Positions 17,921 to 27,177 of a DNA stretch of 40,518 bases are shown piece after piece. The DNA comes from Desulfamplus sp. (GTDB taxonomy: Bacteria; Desulfobacterota; Desulfobacteria; Desulfobacterales; Desulfobacteraceae): NCBI GenBank assembly GCA_015232455.1, contig JADFZQ010000028.1, positions 1-40,518 on the forward strand. The letters run 5' to 3'. The translations under genes were made by a program, and so were the position numbers. The notes below the pieces were generated by a model. It saw only the letters and a program-made list of their open reading frames with translations. It had not been told where the DNA came from and did no database searches. The number at the start of each line of letters is the position of its first letter. The first letter of the stretch is position 1.

Positions 17921-19186
17921 TTAGACAATACCATCTTCAAAAATAGGCTTATTCAACAAAACTCTTTCAGGGCTGAAAATAGATAGATCAAGAGCATGAT
18001 CTACTTTTGTAATTAACTCTGCAATATAACGACCAACAGCGGGTCCCTGTTGCAAACCATGACCTGAAAATCCATTTGCAAGATAAAACCCTTTAAGCTC
18101 AGACCACTCTCCAATTATTGCATTGGCATCAAGAAGGCTCATGGCATAAAGTCCTGCCCAGCCTTTTACAAGTTTCAAAGATTCAAACACAGGTGCGAAC
18201 TCATACAACTCACCCCATAAAAGTTCAAACCTTTCCTGTTCCCATGAAAAATCAAACCCTGTAGGGTCTTCTGGCAAAGATTTACCAAGCAAAAGCAATC
18301 CGCCAGTCTCTGTTCTAAAGTAGAACCCAGAAGGCAGAATCGTTAACGGTAGAGGATAAGTCAGTTTAAATTCAGGCTCTACAGCAAAAACCTGACGTTT
18401 TACAGGTGCAACGGGAATCTTTATGCCAGCGGTTGCTGCAACTTCCGCAGCCCATGCTCCAGCACAGTTGACTACAGATGACGAATAAAAAATCTGACCT
18501 GAAGCTGTTTTTACACCTTGAATAGAGCTTTGTGTTCCTATTATCTTTCTTATATTATTTGTTTCGGTTTGATTTAGCGATTGAGAGCTTGCATCTTCAG
18601 CGGAATTTTTTTGTATTGCACCTTTATCAGTTATAAGTTCAACTACCTCATCTTGGATAAACTCTGCCCCAAGAGATTTCGCCTTTGCCTTATATCCCAT
18701 CAATACCGAATACGCATCAAAATGACCATCTTCAGAGCCAAATGTTCCAGCCACAATGCCTTCAAGGTTAGTGTATATTGGATATTTTTCTTTTATTTTT
18801 TCAGGACTCCACCACTCTACAGCACAACCAAGCTCTTTTTGCATATTAAATGCTTTTCTGGCAGAGGCTTCTGACTTTTCATCATAGAGAAATAGATTTC
18901 CTTCTTTTCTATAAAAAATAGCAGGCTTAACTCCATCAACAGCCATCTCTTCTTCAAAGTTTTCAAGAACCTTGAATGCATATTGAGATATTTCTACATT
19001 TTCTTTTAAGCTAAACTGGATTCTTGCATTTACCATTGAGAGTGCTGTAGACGCTTTTTCATAGCTAAAGTCTCGCTCAATAACAATAACCTTCATTCTC
19101 TTATCCGCTTTCATTAGGTGATATGCTGTTGATGACCCCATAATACCACCACCAATAATTATTACATCGTAATTGCCGCTGTTCAT
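17921..19186 (-). CDS. FAD-dependent oxidoreductase, DAO/glycine oxidase family
   Basis: A 421-residue flavoprotein of the D-amino-acid oxidase/sarcosine oxidase fold. The dinucleotide-binding GGGIMGSSTAYHL begins at residue 12. The substrate domain includes 'VKRQVFAVEPEF', and the C-terminal FAD contact is 'YLANGFSGHGLQQGPAVGR', typical of the family. The substrate, probably a secondary or D-amino acid, cannot be read from sequence. A short insert around 190-210 (Asn/Gln/Ser-rich) is unusual. It is divergent from the AraC-type regulator across a 275-base AT-rich region, which makes regulation by that protein plausible. Confidence 0.88.
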   Translation of the reverse strand: MNSGNYDVIIIGGGIMGSSTAYHLMKADKRMKVIVIERDFSYEKASTALSMVNARIQFSLKENVEISQYAFKVLENFEEEMAVDGVKPAIFYRKEGNLFLYDEKSEASARKAFNMQKELGCAVEWWSPEKIKEKYPIYTNLEGIVAGTFGSEDGHFDAYSVLMGYKAKAKSLGAEFIQDEVVELITDKGAIQKNSAEDASSQSLNQTETNNIRKIIGTQSSIQGVKTASGQIFYSSSVVNCAGAWAAEVAATAGIKIPVAPVKRQVFAVEPEFKLTYPLPLTILPSGFYFRTETGGLLLLGKSLPEDPTGFDFSWEQERFELLWGELYEFAPVFESLKLVKGWAGLYAMSLLDANAIIGEWSELKGFYLANGFSGHGLQQGPAVGRYIAELITKVDHALDLSIFSPERVLLNKPIFEDGIV

Positions 19187-19461
19187 ATTTTTTTTTCTTC
19201 TCCTTAAGCTATTATAGTTCCTACTAAAACCTAAATTTTTCCCTTGATTTTAATGAAAAGTATTTTTTTTTGTATCAATGTTAATCTAACAATCAAATAG
19301 CAACACAGTATTATTTTTTTTAAAAATTTTATATTTTCCTCTTTTTATATGGTTAGATTCTGATAATATTAACTGTAAAGTGTTAATAATAATTTAAAAA
19401 GCCTTTATATTTGAGCTTATGCACTATTTAGTTAGTTTAATCCAGAATTTTCAAAATAAAA

Positions 19462-20433
19462 TTGGAACATTACAAATGTCTTGATAAAACAGATAGTTAT
19501 CAAAGGTGGCAATTGAATAAAATCCCTGATATACAGTTTTTCAAGAAAAATATGAGAGAAATTGAGATAGAAACTATCTCTCTTGAAACTCTTTTTGTAA
19601 GACGGCACAAATTAGATAATCTTTTAGAAAAAGATCATCGTGTCCATTTCTATCACATAATGTTGATAACAAAAGGAAAAGGGGTTCATAGGATTGATCT
19701 TGAGCCATATTCATATTCAGAAGGGAGTTTAATTTTTGTATCTAAAGGTCAAGTTCATGCTTTTGATCCTCAATTTTCTTCAAAAGGAATAATTATAATC
19801 TTCACGGAAAAATTCTTGATAAAAAATCTTATTTACTCAGATATACTATATCTGCACAGATTGTTTAACTACCACCTTCATAATCCAGTTATCAACGGTA
19901 GTGAATACAACACTCAAGAGCTTATATCTATAATATCTGATATGCACTCAGAGTATCACTCTTTAGAAGAGTTTGGCAAAGAGGAGATGTTGAGAGCTCA
20001 ACTTAAAATTCTACTCCTAAAAACAGAGAGAATAAAACGCTCTATTATTGTAAAGAACTCTCATTCAAAATCCCATATTTCCAAATTAGTCCACTCAAAT
20101 TTTATAGATATTTTTACACGCCTCAGACAACTTATTGAGAGAAATTACGCAAAAACTCGTAATGCCCAAGACTATGCGTCATGGTTAAATATCTCTCCTA
20201 AACAATTAAATGAAATTTGTAAAACAATCACAGATAAAACATCAAAAGAGTTCATAGACTCGTTCATTATTCTTGAAATTAAGAGAATGCTTTCAATTTC
20301 ATCTCTTGCAGTAAAAGAACTCACCTATCAATTTGGTTTTGACGAACCAACTAACTTCCTTAAATACTTCAAAAAACATACTGGTCAAACCCCAAGCGAA
20401 TTCAGAATCACACATTTTAACCGCTCTTTTTAG
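19462..20433 (+). CDS. AraC family transcriptional regulator
   Basis: A 323-residue regulator. The N-terminal half is a cupin-like sensor domain ('HIMLITKGKGVHRIDL', 'GSLIFVSKGQVHAFDP'), and the C-terminal two helix-turn-helix motifs span about 211-318 and end with the classic 'FGFDEPTNFLKYFKKHTGQTPSEFR'. The start is uncertain. TTG 19462 keeps a conserved-looking lead ('IPDIQFFKKNMREIEIE'), while the first ATG at 19553 would remove it, and no strong ribosome site is seen for either. It is divergent from the FAD oxidoreductase and followed by a SnoaL-like lipoprotein gene, both candidate targets. Confidence 0.88.
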   Translation: MEHYKCLDKTDSYQRWQLNKIPDIQFFKKNMREIEIETISLETLFVRRHKLDNLLEKDHRVHFYHIMLITKGKGVHRIDLEPYSYSEGSLIFVSKGQVHAFDPQFSSKGIIIIFTEKFLIKNLIYSDILYLHRLFNYHLHNPVINGSEYNTQELISIISDMHSEYHSLEEFGKEEMLRAQLKILLLKTERIKRSIIVKNSHSKSHISKLVHSNFIDIFTRLRQLIERNYAKTRNAQDYASWLNISPKQLNEICKTITDKTSKEFIDSFIILEIKRMLSISSLAVKELTYQFGFDEPTNFLKYFKKHTGQTPSEFRITHFNRSF

Positions 20434-20565
20434 GTTTACCTTATCTCTTAATCCAACATTTACCATTTTTATACCTACTTTAACCTTTATTAAAACAGCC
20501 TTCCAAGTGTAATCTTGCCTCATATTTAATTATAACCTTTAGATAAAAAAGAGGAGAGCAAAGTT

Positions 20566-21069
20566 ATGAAAAAAAGTTTGATGTGTTTGGTGGGTTTTAT
20601 TTCTATTTTTGTGTCATGCACAACAATTGAGGCAACAGACAAAAAACAAAAGGAGATGAACATGCAAGATTTTAAAGAGATTGTTAAACCGTTTTACACA
20701 AAATGCCTTACAGTAAATAATGATACTGATATTTCAAAACTGATGGTCAATCTACTATCTGACGATTTTCAATCTATTGGTTCGGCAGAGATCAAAAACA
20801 AAGAGACTTTGATTGGTCAGTTGCATTTTTTCTGGAAACTTATTCCAGATTTAAAATGGGAAATTCAGGAAATGCTGCAAGATGGCAATAAAGTTATAGT
20901 TAGAAGCATTGCTACAGGCTCGCCTAAAGGAGATTTCATGGGGCTGCCAACCGATGGTAGCAAATCTTTTAAAATTATGACAATTGACATTCATACAGTT
21001 GAGAATGGCAAAATAGTTAAGGTTCACCATTTAGAAGATTGGGCAGTTGCAATGAGGCAGTTAAAATAA
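20566..21069 (+). CDS. SnoaL-like (NTF2-fold) putative lipoprotein
   Basis: A 167-residue protein with an N-terminal signal 'MKKSLMCLVGFISIFVSC' ending in a cysteine (C18), so it is probably exported and lipid-anchored, although the residue at -3 is Phe rather than Leu. The mature part is a SnoaL/ester-cyclase NTF2-like domain ('LLSDDFQSIGSAEIKNKETLIGQ', 'GDFMGLPTDGSKSFKIMTID', 'GKIVKVHHLEDW'). Domains of this type bind small molecules, and substrate and activity are unknown. A GAGGAG precedes the ATG. It follows the AraC-type gene by 132 bases. Confidence 0.75.
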   Translation: MKKSLMCLVGFISIFVSCTTIEATDKKQKEMNMQDFKEIVKPFYTKCLTVNNDTDISKLMVNLLSDDFQSIGSAEIKNKETLIGQLHFFWKLIPDLKWEIQEMLQDGNKVIVRSIATGSPKGDFMGLPTDGSKSFKIMTIDIHTVENGKIVKVHHLEDWAVAMRQLK

Positions 21070-21105
21070 TTTAAGTTATCATCATAAAAATTTTAGATGT
21101 TATAA

Positions 21106-21160
21106 GAAAAATATCCGACTCGCCAAGTAGATCAAAATTAAAGGCTTGTCGGATATTTTC
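21106..21160. terminator. Hairpin downstream of SnoaL-like gene
   Basis: GAAAAATATCCGAC (21106-21119) pairs with GTCGGATATTTTC (21148-21160), about 13 bp with one bulged A and a 28-base loop. Position 40 bases after the SnoaL-like stop and a T-rich end to the right arm fit a transcription end. It lies between convergent genes, so it could serve both directions. Confidence 0.55.
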
Positions 21161-21307
21161 ACATTTACCAGATGTTTCACTGGTTTATGGTTAATCATGG
21201 TTTTTGCTTGCTGCATTCTGTCTGGCATACTGACTCAATTTCTGAGATTGCAATAAGTTTATGAAGCAATAAGAGGCAAATCATCAGAGGAGCAGCTCTT
21301 ATCCAAA

Positions 21308-23263
21308 TTAAATAGCAATATCCTCAAGCACTCTATTTCTAATGTGCTTCACCACAGGAGATATAAACTCTTCTATTGTAACCCCCATTTTAACATTACC
21401 ATCAAGGGTTCTAACTGATAGAGTTGATGTCTCTCTCTCTTTTTCTCCAATTGTTATTATCAGAGGCGTGTAGTTAACCTGTGCATCTCTAATTTTCTTT
21501 TTAAGGCTCTCTGTTCTTGTATCAACCTCACAGCGAATACCTTGCTGTGCAAGTTTCTGCCTCACGTCATGAGCATGAGGGGCAAGGTCGTCATTAATTG
21601 GAAGAATGACCGCCTGAACAGGTGCAAGCCACAACGGAAACTTTCCAGCAAAATGCTCAACCAAAATTCCGAAAAATCTCTCGATTGATCCATAAATAAC
21701 GCGATGAATCATGATTGGTCGGTGCTTTTCGTTATCAGCCCCTTTGTATGAGAGATCAAACCGTTCTGGCAAAGCCATATCAAGCTGAATAGTTCCACAC
21801 TGCCATGTTCTTCCAAGTGCATCTTTTATGTGAATATCAATCTTAGGTCCGTAAAATGCACCGTCTCCTTCATTTATTACATAATCTTTGCCATACTTGT
21901 TCATGGCATTTTTTAACCCATTGGTTGCAGCTTCCCACTGCTCATCAGAACCTATTGATTTTTTGGGACGGGTTGAAAGCTCCAAATGAAATCCAAGACC
22001 AAAACGGCTGTAGATTCTATCTACAAGATGCAAAACTCCAAGTATCTCACTTTCAATCTGGTCAGGTGTCATAAATATATGTGCATCATCTTGATGAAAT
22101 GCTCTAACTCTAAAAAGACCAGACAAAGCCCCTGACTTCTCGTGCCTATGAACAAGTCCTATCTCTCCAGCTCTCAATGGTAGATCGCGGTATGAGTAAG
22201 AGCCTGTTTTATAAAGGATCATGCCTCCCGGACAGTTCATGGGTTTAATTGCATACTCCTCTTCATCAACAACTGAAGTGTACATATTCTCTCTGTAATT
22301 TTCCCAATGACCACTCTGCTCCCAAAGATGGCGGCTTAGCATTACAGGTGTTTTTGTTTCAACGTAACCCGCCCGTTTATGCTCTTCACGCCAGTATTCA
22401 AGAAGCACATTCCACATTTCCATACCTTTGGCATGAAAAAATGGCATACCAGCAGCCTCTTGATGAAAACTGTAAAGATCAAGTTTAGTGCCAATTTTTC
22501 TGTGATCTCTTTTTTTTGCCTCTTCAATTAAGTGTAAATAGGCGTTTAGGTCTTTTTTATCAAAAAATGCTGTGCCATAAAGTCTTTGAAGCTGTGCTTT
22601 AGATTGATCCGCTCTCCAATATGCACCAGAGGTCTTCATAAGTTTAATCCCCTTTATCATGCCTGTATTAGGAATGTGAGGACCTCGACATAAATCTGTA
22701 AATCCGCCTTGCTGATAAAGAGAAATTTCTTGATCTGAAAGCTCGTTTATAAGCTCTGTTTTATATGGATTATTCTTAAATATCTCTAAGGCTTCATCTT
22801 TAGATACAACTTTTCGTTCAAAAGTTTTCTTTGCCTTAATGATGTTGTTTATCTCAGCTTCAATTTTGGGAAAATCCTCTTCAGATATTGGTTTCATATC
22901 AATATCATAATAAAAACCATCTTCAACAACAGGACCAATTGTGAGAAGTGCGTCAGGATAGAGATTTTGCACAGCTTCTGCCATTACATGAGCAGAACTA
23001 TGACGAAGTATCTCAAGAGCCTCTTTATCTTTTGTGGTGATAAACTTTAATGAGCAATCTTCTTTTATTTTTTGAGTCAAATCAAGATGCCTGCCATTGA
23101 TCTCCATTGCAACACAGTTTCTTGAAAAACCTTCAGAAATAGAGATAGCAACATCTATTCCGTTAGGATATGATTCAAAAACCTTTATACTATTATCGGG
23201 AAGTGTTATATTAACCACTGAGCCACTATTTTCTGCCCCATTATTTATTGATTCACTGTTCAT
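21308..23263 (-). CDS. thrS: Threonine-tRNA ligase
   Basis: Charges tRNA(Thr). The 651-residue protein has all bacterial ThrRS parts: a TGS domain (about 17-78), an editing domain with H88-S-S-A-H92 and the later 'TDLCRGPH' pair, a class II catalytic core with the zinc ligands Cys in 'MNCPGGM', His in 'HRHEKSG' and His in 'MIHRVIYG', and a C-terminal anticodon-binding domain from about 545. It is transcribed away from RNase D. The 154-base upstream region is AT-rich, and I see no clear T-box or operator. Confidence 0.97.
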   Translation of the reverse strand: MNSESINNGAENSGSVVNITLPDNSIKVFESYPNGIDVAISISEGFSRNCVAMEINGRHLDLTQKIKEDCSLKFITTKDKEALEILRHSSAHVMAEAVQNLYPDALLTIGPVVEDGFYYDIDMKPISEEDFPKIEAEINNIIKAKKTFERKVVSKDEALEIFKNNPYKTELINELSDQEISLYQQGGFTDLCRGPHIPNTGMIKGIKLMKTSGAYWRADQSKAQLQRLYGTAFFDKKDLNAYLHLIEEAKKRDHRKIGTKLDLYSFHQEAAGMPFFHAKGMEMWNVLLEYWREEHKRAGYVETKTPVMLSRHLWEQSGHWENYRENMYTSVVDEEEYAIKPMNCPGGMILYKTGSYSYRDLPLRAGEIGLVHRHEKSGALSGLFRVRAFHQDDAHIFMTPDQIESEILGVLHLVDRIYSRFGLGFHLELSTRPKKSIGSDEQWEAATNGLKNAMNKYGKDYVINEGDGAFYGPKIDIHIKDALGRTWQCGTIQLDMALPERFDLSYKGADNEKHRPIMIHRVIYGSIERFFGILVEHFAGKFPLWLAPVQAVILPINDDLAPHAHDVRQKLAQQGIRCEVDTRTESLKKKIRDAQVNYTPLIITIGEKERETSTLSVRTLDGNVKMGVTIEEFISPVVKHIRNRVLEDIAI

Positions 23264-23417
23264 TATTTACAATCCATTACCTATTTTTGGTTATTAAAAA
23301 GTTAATAACTATTGGGTTATTAAGAAGTTTAACAATTTTGAAAATTTATAGAAATTGATAAAAGTTCATAAAAAATCAAAAGATTAAGGCAACAGCCTGA
23401 AACGGTCAAGAAAAAAA

Positions 23418-24587
23418 ATGATTGAATATTCCCTGATAAGCTCGAATGAAGAATTAAAGAACCAGTGTAAAGATATTGAATTGCACAACAAGATTGCAAT
23501 GGACCTTGAAGCAGACTCTTTACACCATTTCAAAGAGAGGGTTTGCTTGGTTCAGATGGCTTCCTCTAAAAGCAATTACTTAGTTGATCCTCTAACAATT
23601 ACTGATTTTTCACCACTAAAACCAATTTGTGAGAACCCTTCAATAACAAAGGTTTTTCATGGAGCGGACTTTGATATCAGAAGCCTTGACAGGGATTTTG
23701 ATATTAAAATCTGCAATCTATTTGACACTGAAATTGCATGTAGATTTCTTGGGATACAAAAAAGAAGCCTTGCAGCACTTCTTAAAAAACACTTTAACCT
23801 AAATCTCGACAAAAGATTTCAAAAAACTGATTGGTCTCAACGTCCCTTATCAAAACAGATGATTGAATACAGCATAAACGATGTTGCCTATCTTATAGAG
23901 CTTTCTGAAATTTTAAGAGAGAAGCTGATTGATATTGGAAGGCTGTCGTGGGCAATGGAGGAGTTTGAACTTCAAACAAAGGTTCGTTATGACAAACATG
24001 AAGATACCCCTCTTTTTACAAAATTTAAAGGTGCTGGCAAAATGAGTAAAGAGAATCTTGCTGTTTTGGAATCTTTGCTTCAAATGAGAGCAAAAATTGC
24101 TGAAGAGAAAAATATACCTCTATTTAAAATAATAAGCTCAGAATCAATAACAACTCTTGCACTTAGAAAGCCTAAAAATATGAATGAGCTTAGACAAACG
24201 AATTCTTTAAGCCCAAAACAGATTTCAATGTATGGAGAGAGTTGTATTAAAGCAGTTGTTCGGGGTATTGAAACAAAATTGTCATGTAAAAATGGTGCTA
24301 ATGAATCTAAAAATAATATTAATGATAATACACGGCTATCTTCAAGAAAAAAGATGTTGGAAGCACAATCATTGGCACAAGATAAGGTAAACGAATTAAA
24401 GAATTTACGAGACTCTTTAAGTGAAAAAACAGGTATTGAGTCTGGTTTTTTACTTAGCAATGCTACTATTGCATCGGTTGTTCTTGCTAAACCTTTATCT
24501 GAAGAGCAGCTTTTGCAGATAAATGGCATAAGAAAGTGGCAAGTTGATCTTATTGGAAAAGAGGTTATAAAAATATTATACTGTTAA
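23418..24587 (+). CDS. rnd: Ribonuclease D
   Basis: A 389-residue 3'-5' exoribonuclease acting in tRNA and small RNA maturation. The DEDDy exonuclease domain holds D29-L-E31, D86 (in HGADFDIRSL) and Y151...D155 (in IEYSINDVAYL). It is followed by two HRDC helical domains, about 205-285 ('NLAVLESLLQMRAKIAEEK') and 310-389. Length and order match the full bacterial enzyme. It is divergent from thrS. Confidence 0.93.
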   Translation: MIEYSLISSNEELKNQCKDIELHNKIAMDLEADSLHHFKERVCLVQMASSKSNYLVDPLTITDFSPLKPICENPSITKVFHGADFDIRSLDRDFDIKICNLFDTEIACRFLGIQKRSLAALLKKHFNLNLDKRFQKTDWSQRPLSKQMIEYSINDVAYLIELSEILREKLIDIGRLSWAMEEFELQTKVRYDKHEDTPLFTKFKGAGKMSKENLAVLESLLQMRAKIAEEKNIPLFKIISSESITTLALRKPKNMNELRQTNSLSPKQISMYGESCIKAVVRGIETKLSCKNGANESKNNINDNTRLSSRKKMLEAQSLAQDKVNELKNLRDSLSEKTGIESGFLLSNATIASVVLAKPLSEEQLLQINGIRKWQVDLIGKEVIKILYC

Positions 24588-24650
24588 CTATCTTAGCCTA
24601 TATAGCTATCCTAAATGATTTGTAAAAATATAAATAATCAATATTTACGA

Positions 24651-24678
24651 GTAGAGACGCACGGACGTGCGTCTCTAC
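24651..24678. terminator. Perfect 12-bp hairpin downstream of rnd
   Basis: GTAGAGACGCAC (24651-24662) and GTGCGTCTCTAC (24667-24678) are perfect complements around a 4-base loop. It is GC-rich compared with its surroundings. The 'GTAGAGACGCAC...GTGCGTCTCTAC' palindrome resembles dispersed palindromic repeats I recall from other genomes. It may double as terminator of rnd, although only a weak T-run (CTTTC) follows. Confidence 0.6.
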
Positions 24679-24744
24679 TTTCAATAAATACCCGCTTTTT
24701 TAAATGGCTTGACAATATTTTACATTGATACGGAGAGAAAAAAA

Positions 24745-25662
24745 GTGAAAGTTGAATTTGAAAAAATGGAAGGTCTTGGCAATGATTTTATTATTTTAGA
24801 TGATAGAAACGGTGCGATATCAGCATATTATACTGGCGGATATTCCAAACTTGCAATTAAACTATGCTCTCGTAATTTTGGGATTGGTGGAGATGGTATT
24901 ATACTTTTATTAAATTCATCAAAAGAGGATATTGGATTTAGAATTTTTAATTGCGATGGCTCAGAAGCTCAGATGTGCGGTAATGGCATGAGATGTTTTG
25001 CAAAATATATTTTTGAAAACAGGATAATCAATAAAAAGATAATTACAGTTGAAACTCGTGCTGGCAGGGTTATTCCTGAAATAATCACGGAGGATACTGG
25101 CAAGGTTAAATCTGTATGTGTAGATATGGGAGAGCCAATTCTTGATATATCTAAAATTCCATTTATTCCAGCAAATTTAAATTACAAAGATGAAAAAGGA
25201 GCATCAACTCATCTTTCTACAGTTCAAGCTCAAGTGCAAACAGCAATAAATACTCCCCTTGATGTGAATGGACAAATATTTAATATAACTGCTGTTTCTA
25301 TGGGAAACCCTCATGCAGTGATATTTGTTGATGATGTAAACAACACAAATGTTGAATTTTACGGCAGAGCTATTGAAAACCACCCAAATTTTCCTCAAAA
25401 GACCAACGTTGAGTTTATTCAGATAATTGATAGACTTCAGATGAATATGCGTGTTTGGGAAAGAGGAGCTGGAGAGACCCTTGCATGTGGCACAGGAGCC
25501 TGTGCTGCAATGGTTGCAGCAAGCCTGAATGGAAAAGCTGCAAGAAAAGTAAAACTGCATCTAAAAGGTGGAACTCTTGATATTGAGTGGAGAGAATCAG
25601 ATAATCATGTATATAAAACAGGACCTGCAAACTTTGTGTTTAAAGGTATAATTGAAATTTAA
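24745..25662 (+). CDS. dapF: Diaminopimelate epimerase
   Basis: Interconverts LL- and meso-diaminopimelate for lysine and peptidoglycan synthesis without cofactor. I place the start at GTG 24745, 9-11 bases after CGGAGAG, giving 305 residues beginning MKVEFEKMEGLGNDF. A frame opening at TTG 24709 would overlap that ribosome site. The two catalytic cysteines are C78 in MCGNGMRCFA and C248 in GETLACGTGAC. The protein is about 30 residues longer than usual because of a segment near 145-172 (KDEKGASTHLSTVQAQVQ) before 'PLDVNGQIFNITAVSMGNPH'. Confidence 0.94.
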   Translation: MKVEFEKMEGLGNDFIILDDRNGAISAYYTGGYSKLAIKLCSRNFGIGGDGIILLLNSSKEDIGFRIFNCDGSEAQMCGNGMRCFAKYIFENRIINKKIITVETRAGRVIPEIITEDTGKVKSVCVDMGEPILDISKIPFIPANLNYKDEKGASTHLSTVQAQVQTAINTPLDVNGQIFNITAVSMGNPHAVIFVDDVNNTNVEFYGRAIENHPNFPQKTNVEFIQIIDRLQMNMRVWERGAGETLACGTGACAAMVAASLNGKAARKVKLHLKGGTLDIEWRESDNHVYKTGPANFVFKGIIEI

Positions 25663-25736
25663 TTTTCAACATTCCTTAAACTAAAGAATAAAAATTTAAT
25701 AATGCCTGAAATCATACCCAGCAAAGTCATAAGGTT

Positions 25737-25760
25737 AGGGAACAACGAGCGTTGTTCCCT
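25737..25760. repeat. Short GC-rich palindrome downstream of dapF
   Basis: AGGGAACAAC (25737-25746) and GTTGTTCCCT (25751-25760) form a perfect 10-bp stem with loop GAGC. It lies between dapF and the S1 protein gene, similar in style to the palindrome at 24651. It may act as a terminator or be a dispersed palindromic repeat. Confidence 0.6.
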
Positions 25761-25865
25761 ATTTACACGGGAAAATCTAAATTTATTCCAGCTCTAAGTA
25801 ATTTATGATGTTATTAAATTTCCGTTCCTAACAATCAAAAATAAAATATAAGTGAAATAACAGTT

Positions 25866-26756
25866 ATGCTTGAAATAGGAAGCTATAATGATCTTGTAGT
25901 GCAAAGAGAAGTATCTTTTGGTTTTTATCTAAACCCTAAAGAAGAAGAGGTGTTGCTCCCTTTAAAATATGTCCCTGCAGATGGGTTAAAGGTTGGTCAA
26001 GTTATAAGAGTGTTTGTCTATACAGACTCTGAAGATAGACCAATTGCGACAACATTAATACCAAACGCTGTTGTTGGTGATTTTGCTTTTCTTGAAGTTA
26101 AAGATACAGCACATTTTGGGGCATTTTTAGATTGGGGTCTTGAAAAAGAGCTGTTTATACCTAAAAATGAGATGACTAAACATTTGAAAAAGGGTGAAAA
26201 GTGTGTAGTTAAGGTCTGTTTAGATAAAGAGACCGGTAGAGTATATGCAACAACAAATATTGAGGAAAATTGCAGTAAATATATGGTGGGACTTTCTGAG
26301 GGTATGGCTGTAAACCTTCTAATTTATGGTATAACTAAACTTGGATACAAGGCAATCATCGATAATGCACATTATGGAGTTCTCTATAAAAACGAAACCT
26401 TTGAGCCTCTTTTTATAGGAGATAGGACAAATGGATACATTCATCGAATTAGAGAAGATGGTAAAATTGATCTTAGACTCAAAAAAGTTGGGTATAGTTC
26501 TGTTCCAGAATCAGCGTTAAAAATAGTTGATCTTCTAAACAAAGAGGGTGGATTTATCCCCTGTAACGACAAAAGCTCACCAGATATTATCATGCAAAAA
26601 TTTGGCATGAGCAAAAAAGAGTTTAAGCGATCAATCGGCAATCTATACAAGGAGAGAAAAATTGAGATTACCGATAAGGGGATTAGCTTGCTTATGTCTC
26701 CTCAAGTATCAGTTGTTTTAGCCCCTGAAACAGCCCCAGATGTGGTGTTACCCTGA
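25866..26756 (+). CDS. cvfB: CvfB/YitL-type S1 RNA-binding protein
   Basis: A 296-residue protein of the CvfB family: tandem S1/OB-fold RNA-binding domains ('FLEVKDTAHFGAFLDWGLEKELFIPKNE' around 75-105 is the best S1 match, split here for reference only) followed by a C-terminal winged helix ('MQKFGMSKKEFKRSIGNLY', 'KIEITDKGISLL'). In firmicutes the family affects virulence gene expression, and its role in this group is not known. The C-terminal 20 residues after the winged helix extend 65 bases into the convergent cbiX gene. Confidence 0.88.
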   Translation: MLEIGSYNDLVVQREVSFGFYLNPKEEEVLLPLKYVPADGLKVGQVIRVFVYTDSEDRPIATTLIPNAVVGDFAFLEVKDTAHFGAFLDWGLEKELFIPKNEMTKHLKKGEKCVVKVCLDKETGRVYATTNIEENCSKYMVGLSEGMAVNLLIYGITKLGYKAIIDNAHYGVLYKNETFEPLFIGDRTNGYIHRIREDGKIDLRLKKVGYSSVPESALKIVDLLNKEGGFIPCNDKSSPDIIMQKFGMSKKEFKRSIGNLYKERKIEITDKGISLLMSPQVSVVLAPETAPDVVLP

Positions 26757-27069
26757 AAGCAAGTTGAGGATATTTTATTTGTGCTTGTTGAATTAGATTC
26801 GGGATATCATCTGAAACGTGGCTGCCTGCCGAGATGAAATAAGGTAGAACCACAACCTCTGTGCCGGCAATGTTTTTTGAATGGTTCTTGATAAGCTCAT
26901 CAATTACCTGATAGAAATCTGGTCCACAAAACTGCATAAATGCTGGTTTTACAATGTCAAATTGCCCTTTTTTAAGAGCTTGCTTTTCAAGCTCTTTTGC
27001 CATCTCTTGAACTTCTTGAGCAGACTCTTCTCTTCTGCTTCCATGTGCCAATAAAATCATTGCTCTCAT
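26692..27069 (-). CDS. cbiX: CbiX-like sirohydrochlorin chelatase, single domain
   Basis: A 125-residue short CbiX-type chelatase that inserts cobalt (or iron/nickel) into sirohydrochlorin for cobalamin, siroheme or F430-like tetrapyrroles. Likely metal-binding histidines are H9 in 'LLAHGSRREE' and H84 in 'PYFISAGSHVSDDIP'. The usual 'FLE...P' segment reads 'FMQFCGPDFYQVI'. The conserved end 'VTPHLG' supports the reading frame through the overlap with cvfB. A supply of B12 is needed by the mutase in this window, so a link to that pathway is reasonable but inferred. Confidence 0.88.
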   Translation of the reverse strand: MRAMILLAHGSRREESAQEVQEMAKELEKQALKKGQFDIVKPAFMQFCGPDFYQVIDELIKNHSKNIAGTEVVVLPYFISAGSHVSDDIPNLIQQAQIKYPQLAFRVTPHLGLFQGLKQLILEET

Positions 27070-27177
27070 ACTAATATTTTATTCTCCCTATAGAAAATAG
27101 AGTCCCTGCAAAACTTGGATTTACCCATTAATTTTATTGGATAAAAAATGAGTTCCGCAGGGTCAAATAGGCTAAAT

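Noticed and set aside
20434-20565. Possible operator or attenuator between the AraC gene and the SnoaL-like gene
   Set aside because: The spacer is AT-rich with no convincing dyad or repeated half-site.
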